NCBI GenBank assembly: GCA_020633195.1
Contig: JACKEC010000055.1
Span: 1 to 22,259 of the forward strand
DNA: 22,259 nucleotides
DNA from: Sandaracinaceae bacterium
GTDB taxonomy: Bacteria > Myxococcota_A > Polyangia > Polyangiales > Sandaracinaceae
Reading direction: 5' to 3'
Shown here: positions 17,816-22,259 of the stretch, piece after piece
Position numbering within the stretch: the first letter of the stretch is position 1
How the letters are laid out: every line of letters starts with the position of its first letter
The notes under the pieces: generated by a model
Databases searched by the model: none
What the model saw: only the letters and a program-made list of their open reading frames with translations
What the model was told of the DNA's origin: nothing
Made by a program: the position numbers and the translations under genes

Positions 17816-18565
17816 ATGCCGCTGAAGGAGGTCTCACCCTCGCGCACTCCGGAGGATTTTCTCCGCCGCGCGCTCGAGGCCGACTCGCCGAAGCTCCGCG
17901 CCGACCTCGCGCGTGAGGGCCTCGAGCTCGGAGAAGAGGACCTCGAGCCCGACACCGAGCTGCTGCTCCTGCGCCAGCTGTACCTCGCCCACCTCGAGTC
18001 GCACCGCTTCCAGACGGCGGTCGAGATCGCGGGGCGGATGACCGAGCTCGCCACGGCCCTGAAGGATGTCGCCCACCATGACGCGTCGCGCGCCTACGCG
18101 GCGCTCGGTCAGACCGCGCGCGCGATCGAGGAGCAGCGGATGGCCGCGCGCACCGCGCCGCCGGATCGACGGAGCTTCCAGGGGTGGGCGCTCGCCACGC
18201 AGCTCCAGTTCTCGGGCGACCTCGACGGCGCGGAGTCGGCGTTGAGACGCGCCGAGCGTTGGGCGCGTGAGGACCGACCGCTCTTGCGCGCCCACCGCGC
18301 GTGGATCCTCCTCGAGCTCGACGAGCCGGTCGAAGACCTCGACGAGATCCTCGCCGAGCTCGAGGGCTCTTCGAAAGCGAGCAAGGGCTACGGCGAGCTC
18401 GTCCTCGGGATGCTCCGGCATCGCATGGGCGACGACGCGCGCGCGGCCGTGCATCTGCGCGCGTTCCTGCGACGCAACGCCTCGGCGGACTCCGCGAAGG
18501 CGACCACGCTGCGCGAGGAGCTGCGGCGCGCCCGCACCGTGCTCGCCTCGATCGAGTCGGACTGA
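17816..18565 (+). CDS. TPR-like helical repeat protein, function unknown
   Basis: A 249-aa protein without signal peptide or membrane segment, rich in Ala, Leu, Glu and Arg. Helix pairs with TPR-like spacing run from about residue 45 to 240, for example SRAYAALGQTARAIEEQRMA and QLQFSGDLDGAESALRRAER. TPR proteins usually hold other proteins; nothing here shows which. The ATG at 17816 is chosen because GAGGGG lies 6 bases upstream; an in-frame GTG at 17786 would precede the predicted transcription start. It stands alone between a dyad upstream and a 140-bp gap downstream, so it is probably transcribed from its own promoter. Confidence 0.8.
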   Translation: MPLKEVSPSRTPEDFLRRALEADSPKLRADLAREGLELGEEDLEPDTELLLLRQLYLAHLESHRFQTAVEIAGRMTELATALKDVAHHDASRAYAALGQTARAIEEQRMAARTAPPDRRSFQGWALATQLQFSGDLDGAESALRRAERWAREDRPLLRAHRAWILLELDEPVEDLDEILAELEGSSKASKGYGELVLGMLRHRMGDDARAAVHLRAFLRRNASADSAKATTLREELRRARTVLASIESD

Positions 18566-18705
18566 ACGCTCTGGGGCTTCCAGGCTCCTTACACCCCGCC
18601 GTAAGCGTGGCGCCGTCCTTCTCAGGGCCGGACCCCTGCGGTAAGTTCCCGGCGCCGCGCGCCCCGGATCGGACGTGGGGCGGTCTGAGCAACGGAGGTT
18701 CGATG

Positions 18706-20145
18706 ATGAGGCGCCTTGGCTTTTGGGCGGTGATCACGCTGGCGGGCGTGTGCACGGCGTGCAGCGAGACCCACGGGACCGGTGAGGACGCCGGGACCAT
18801 CATGTTCGACGGAGCGGTGCTGCCGGACGGCGGGCCGACCGACCTCTGCCCCAACGGCGTGGTCGATCCGGGCGAGATGTGTGACGACGGCAACGCGACG
18901 CCCGGGGACGGCTGCGACGCGATGTGCCGGCGCGAGGCGTACTGCGGCGACGGCACGGTCGGCGGCGGCGAGGTCTGCGACGACGGCAACAACGCCTCGG
19001 GCGACGGCTGCCGCTCGGACTGCCTGAGCGACGAGACCTGCGGCAACGGCATCGTCGACTTCGCGGCGGGCGAGATCTGCGACGGCGCCGCCAACTGCGG
19101 CGCCGACTGCATGACGGTCACGGGCTGCGGCGACGGAACCGTCGAGGCCCCCGAGGAGTGCGAGAACGACCCGGGCAACACCGACAACTGGGACGGCTGC
19201 AACGCGGCCTGCCAGAACGAGATCGCGCTGGTCATGAGCTCGCTGGCCCTCGCCGGTCGCGGCGAAGGCTGCGACTTCAACGGCGACGGCACCCCGGACA
19301 ACGCCTTCGCCCGCGCGCTCGGCCTCCTGTCGGCCGCGTTCGGGCCGCTCATCGAGCAGGCCATCACGAACGGCGACGTCACCCTCCTGCTCGCGATGCT
19401 CGGCCTCGACGACCCCTCCGGCCGCGCCGACGACGACTTCCGCATCGCGTGGCTCCAGGGCGCCGACGGCGACATGGACGCGACCAACAACTTCAGCGGC
19501 AGCGGGCAGTTCCTCGTGGACTCGGGCTCGCTCAACGCCGACGGCTCGGCCTCGACGTCCATCCAGTCGCAGGTCGCCGCCTCGATGCTCACGGGCGGTC
19601 CCGAGGACATCCCGATCCCGATCAGCTTCTTCCCGATCGAGCTCAAGCAGGGCCGCATCCTCGGCCAGACCGTGGCCGACGGTGGTGAGCTCTACGAGAT
19701 CCGCGACGGCACCCTGTGCGGCGGCATCCCCGCCAGTCTGCTCGCGCTCCTCGGCGGCTTCCTCGGCGACATGCTGATCACGGACCCGCCCTGCGACGGC
19801 GGCGCGAACGCGGAGCTCCTCGACGTCATCATCGCGGGCGGCTCGGCGACGATCGCCATCGGCGGGATGATGATCCCGGTCCGCTTCAGCGCGACCGCTC
19901 CGGATCTGGACCTCGACGCCGACGGCCTCGAGGGCTTCGAGACCGAGCGCGGGTCGGACTGCCAGCCGGTGGTCACGAGCTGCATCGACGGCGACGGCAC
20001 TCGCATCGACGGCCGCGGCTGCTTCTCCAGCCCCGAGATCGCGGACGGATACAGCGCGGCCTTCTCGTTCGACGCGATCCGCGCCGAGCTCGTCGGCACC
20101 ACGATGGGCGGGATGATGCCCCCGCCGCCGCCCCCCGGGCCGTAG
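18706..20145 (+). CDS. Cys-rich repeat (DUF4215-like) lipoprotein
   Basis: A 479-aa secreted, probably lipid-anchored protein. The N-terminus is a short signal sequence ending in VCTAC, a weak lipobox with C19 as the likely modified residue. Residues 48-169 hold four Cys-rich repeats of four cysteines each (48/59/70/74, 80/91/102/106, 112/125/131/135, 141/152/165/169), with the CDDGN and GDGC pattern of the myxobacterial disulfide repeat. The C-terminal 300 residues form an unassigned domain with DFNGDGTPDN and DLDADGLEGFE, which look like calcium-binding loops. The protein ends in a run of six prolines. The GGAGG at 18694-18698 lies 7 bases before the ATG at 18706 and 4 before the ATG at 18703, so the second is slightly favoured. 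Its role is unknown; surface attachment is a guess. Confidence 0.88.
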   Translation: MRRLGFWAVITLAGVCTACSETHGTGEDAGTIMFDGAVLPDGGPTDLCPNGVVDPGEMCDDGNATPGDGCDAMCRREAYCGDGTVGGGEVCDDGNNASGDGCRSDCLSDETCGNGIVDFAAGEICDGAANCGADCMTVTGCGDGTVEAPEECENDPGNTDNWDGCNAACQNEIALVMSSLALAGRGEGCDFNGDGTPDNAFARALGLLSAAFGPLIEQAITNGDVTLLLAMLGLDDPSGRADDDFRIAWLQGADGDMDATNNFSGSGQFLVDSGSLNADGSASTSIQSQVAASMLTGGPEDIPIPISFFPIELKQGRILGQTVADGGELYEIRDGTLCGGIPASLLALLGGFLGDMLITDPPCDGGANAELLDVIIAGGSATIAIGGMMIPVRFSATAPDLDLDADGLEGFETERGSDCQPVVTSCIDGDGTRIDGRGCFSSPEIADGYSAAFSFDAIRAELVGTTMGGMMPPPPPPGP

Positions 20146-20162
20146 CTCGCGGGCTCCTGCAT

Positions 20163-20203
20163 CACGCCCCTCGGCGCCCCTTGGGTGGCAGCCGAGGGGC
20201 GTG
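20163..20203 (+). terminator. perfect 13-bp stem hairpin between two genes
   Basis: CACGCCCCTCGGC (20163-20175) and GCCGAGGGGCGTG (20191-20203) pair perfectly around a 15-nt loop, 17 bases past the stop of the Cys-rich lipoprotein gene and 17 bases before the next ATG. It is the strongest hairpin in the window. With no T-run it may terminate weakly, or act in the leader of the next gene. Confidence 0.55.
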
Positions 20204-20220
20204 CTAGGTTGGCGCGCCTC

Positions 20221-21486
20221 ATGGCGACGGAATTCGACAGCCTCGACGACGCCTGGACGGCCTGGCTGGACGGACAGAGCGAGGCGGCGCTGAGGGCGTG
20301 CGTGAGCATCCTCGAGGCCGACGGCTCCCAGGACGCCGCGGCCTCGCTGCTCGCGCTCGCGCTCGCCGACACCCACGAGGAGGCACGGGAGCGGGCGTCC
20401 GAGCTCGTCGACGTCTTCATCGATCGCGGCGACCTCCCGCGCGCGGTGGTGATGGCGAAGGTGGCCCGGGACGGCCTCGACCGCGTGGCTGAGGCCTTCG
20501 CGGTCGGCTCGGACCGGGTCGCGGCCGTGCCCCCCATGCCTCCGCCGCTGCCGCCCGCGTCTCTGCGCCCGGTGACCGACAGCGGCGACGCGCTCGTGTC
20601 CCGCGGGCTGAAGGCCCTGCGCGAGCGTCCCCGCAGCAGCGATCGGCAGAGCGTGCCCCAGCTGCCCCTGTTCGGCGCCCTCGGTCCCGCGGATCTCGAG
20701 GCGCTGCTCGAGGCCTTCGAGGTCCGCGATGTGCGCACGGGCGAGGTCGTCGTCGCCGAGGGCGGCGAGGGCACCGAGGCGTACATCGTCGTGCGCGGGA
20801 TGCTGCAGGCGGTCCGCGGCGAGGGCGACTCGGCGACGGTGCTCGCGGAGCTCGGCCCGGGATCGATCTTCGGCGAGATGGCGCTCGTGAGCGGCGCCCC
20901 GCGCGCCGCGTCGGTCATCGCGACGGAGCCGGTGCAGCTCCTCGTGGGCCCGGTGAAGCGCCTCGAGGAGCTCTCGTCCCGCGCCCCGAACCTCGGGCGC
21001 GAGCTGTCCGAGTTCTGCCGCGCGCGCATGGTCGCCAACCTCATGCGGCACAGCCGCATCCTCGCGGCGGTCGACGCGGATCGGCGCGAGTCGCTGATCG
21101 ACAGGTTCGAGACGGTCACCTTCGACGCCGGCGACGTCCTCGTCGAGCGCGACGCGCCGGCCTCCGGGCTGCTCCTCATCGCGAGCGGGCACGTGCGCGT
21201 GCTCGGCGTGGACGCCGACGGCGACGAGCTCGTCGTCGCCGAGCTCGGCCCGGGGGACGTCGTCGGTGAGATCGGCCTCGTGCTCCGCCGCCCCGCCACC
21301 GCGGACGTCGTCGCGACGCACCGGACCGTGGCGCTGCGCCTCACCGCGGCCGAGTTCCAGGACGCGATCCGCGAGCATCCGACCCTGCTCGGTGAACTCT
21401 ACGAGCTCGCCGCGAAACGAGACGAGGAGATGAGGACCGTCGTCGCGCAGGAGACGCTCGACGTCGAGGACATCGTCCTGCTCTGA
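20221..21486 (+). CDS. protein with two cyclic-nucleotide-binding domains
   Basis: A 421-aa cytoplasmic protein. Residues 1-100 are helical, 103-117 are a Pro-rich linker, and two cNMP-binding domains follow at about 145-265 and 280-400. The phosphate-binding cassettes are FGEMALVSGAPRAAS (E219, R228) and VGEIGLVLRRPATAD (E350, R357); both keep the glutamate and arginine that hold cyclic nucleotide, so both may bind ligand. There is no DNA-binding or catalytic domain, which resembles the regulatory subunit of a cyclic-nucleotide-dependent kinase. It probably controls a partner protein. The ATG at 20221 is chosen over a GTG at 20185, which would lie inside the hairpin; the ribosome-binding site is weak. 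The HPr-kinase-like gene begins 9 bases after its stop, so the two are probably cotranscribed. Confidence 0.88.
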   Translation: MATEFDSLDDAWTAWLDGQSEAALRACVSILEADGSQDAAASLLALALADTHEEARERASELVDVFIDRGDLPRAVVMAKVARDGLDRVAEAFAVGSDRVAAVPPMPPPLPPASLRPVTDSGDALVSRGLKALRERPRSSDRQSVPQLPLFGALGPADLEALLEAFEVRDVRTGEVVVAEGGEGTEAYIVVRGMLQAVRGEGDSATVLAELGPGSIFGEMALVSGAPRAASVIATEPVQLLVGPVKRLEELSSRAPNLGRELSEFCRARMVANLMRHSRILAAVDADRRESLIDRFETVTFDAGDVLVERDAPASGLLLIASGHVRVLGVDADGDELVVAELGPGDVVGEIGLVLRRPATADVVATHRTVALRLTAAEFQDAIREHPTLLGELYELAAKRDEEMRTVVAQETLDVEDIVLL

Positions 21487-21495
21487 TTGAACCGA

Positions 21496-22259
21496 ATGCA
21501 CGCCCTCTCACAGCCCGCCGCAGCCCCCGGGGACCCGACGTCCTTCGTGTATGGCGGCGTCGCGTTCGACTTCGCAATGGCGCCCGGGCTGCCGTTCGAG
21601 CTGGTCCCCCAACACCGCCAGTACATCGCCCCTGCGGACGCCGGCCCCGTGGCGCTCTCGGTGAGCGTCGCCGTGGCGGCGGCCCCCGAGCTCGCCCAGG
21701 TCGTCGAGCGCGACATCCACGCCCATTGGGACGGCTCGACGGGCAGCGTGAGCACTCGGGGCGCGCGGGCGGAGATTCGCCAGCTCGCTCCGCGAACCTT
21801 CGCCGCGAGTGGGCTCGTCAGCCCCGACGCGAGTGGGGTCTCCTCACTCTGCACGGCGCTGGCTGGCACCCTCATCGACCGGATCGGTGGCGTCGTCCTC
21901 CACGCGAGCGGTGTCGAGCTCGACGATGGCGTCTATCTCTTCATCGGTCCCTCGGGGGCTGGCAAGACCACGGCCGCGAATCACTGCGAGGGGGCGCGCG
22001 CCTTCGCGCGGGATCGTGCCGCGATCTATCCGACCGCGAGCGGTTGGCATGTCTCGCCGATGAGTGGTGGCGACGAGATCCATCTCCCACCCTCCCTGCA
22101 TCGCACGCTGCCAATTCGGGGCGTGATGCGCGTCCTCAAGACCCAGACGCCCTCCATCCAGCGCAGCTCTGCGCTCCAGGCCGTGCGCATCTTGCGGGAG
22201 TCGGCTCAGATGACGGATCGGTCGCCCGCCGCAGAGGCTCAATTGCTCGACCGTTTGTT
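21496..22259 (+). CDS. HPr-kinase-like P-loop ATPase (partial, runs off the window)
   Basis: The first 254 codons of an open frame that continues past the window end. The recognisable part is VVLHASGVELDDG (133-145) followed by the P-loop GPSGAGKTT (151-159), FARDR (170-174) and a Trp-containing segment; this order is that of the HprK C-terminal kinase fold. Similar proteins without the HprK N-terminal domain occur in gene clusters for modified peptides. The first 120 residues are not recognised. The ATG at 21496 lies 9 bases after the upstream stop with no clear ribosome-binding site, so coupling is likely. GC is lower than in the neighbouring gene (two hand-counted 60-base rows near 22021-22140 give 63-65%), with more AGT, GGT and CAT codons, which hints at a different history. 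Confidence 0.72.
   Translation, partial: MHALSQPAAAPGDPTSFVYGGVAFDFAMAPGLPFELVPQHRQYIAPADAGPVALSVSVAVAAAPELAQVVERDIHAHWDGSTGSVSTRGARAEIRQLAPRTFAASGLVSPDASGVSSLCTALAGTLIDRIGGVVLHASGVELDDGVYLFIGPSGAGKTTAANHCEGARAFARDRAAIYPTASGWHVSPMSGGDEIHLPPSLHRTLPIRGVMRVLKTQTPSIQRSSALQAVRILRESAQMTDRSPAAEAQLLDRL

Noticed and set aside
18588..18605. CTTAC/GTAAG hairpin after the TPR-like gene
   Set aside because: A 5-bp stem with an 8-base loop and no T-run is too weak to call a terminator.
20187..20204. Possible sigma-54 promoter (GG-N10-GC) before the cyclic-nucleotide-binding gene
   Set aside because: Only the GG and GC pairs match; the TTGC part is absent and the site lies inside the hairpin arm.

Overview
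This window looks like chromosomal DNA from a very GC-rich myxobacterium (Myxococcota, perhaps a Sandaracinus- or Polyangium-like lineage; the rank below phylum is a guess). The evidence is the mix of genes: two very large Ser/Thr kinases fused to STAND-type ATPases and TPR helices, a lipoprotein with the Cys-rich repeats common in myxobacteria, many short hypothetical lipoproteins or TPR proteins, and heavy use of GTG/TTG starts with 4-nt stop/start overlaps. I see no rRNA, tRNA, CRISPR array, transposase or phage gene.

Layout. (1) 1-790: a rhomboid protease on the minus strand, with a long dyad just past its stop. (2) 905-7870, plus strand: a DinG/YoaA-type helicase, then a kinase-STAND-TPR protein (1255 aa), then a lipoprotein whose start overlaps the kinase stop; likely one operon. 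(3) 7925-12253, minus strand: a tight five-gene run transcribed leftward (DegT-type aminotransferase, ABC ATPase, rhodanese, MBL-fold protein, ATP-grasp protein), with two ATGA overlaps. (4) 12255-17680, plus strand: a second giant kinase (1422 aa; kinase, degenerate cyclase-like domain, STAND ATPase, TPR) translationally coupled to a patatin-like phospholipase. (5) 17681-22259, plus strand: a TPR-like protein, a Cys-rich repeat lipoprotein, a protein with two cyclic-nucleotide-binding domains, and the first 254 codons of an HPr-kinase-like ATPase that runs off the window.

How they may work together. The strongest functional links are the two kinase operons, each ending in a coupled effector-like gene: a surface lipoprotein in one, a phospholipase in the other. 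The STAND and TPR parts suggest ligand-gated or partner-gated kinases. The five-gene leftward cassette combines enzymes that could modify a small molecule or peptide (PLP aminotransferase, sulfurtransferase, hydrolase, ATP-dependent ligase) with an ABC ATPase that has no permease here; the pathway is not known to me.

The most unusual structure is at 12240-12269. The aminotransferase and the second kinase are divergent, and their apparent start codons are one base apart. Both GGAGG ribosome-binding sites lie in opposite arms of one perfect 11-bp inverted repeat. Promoters for each gene must therefore lie inside the opposite gene, and either leader could fold over its own ribosome-binding site.
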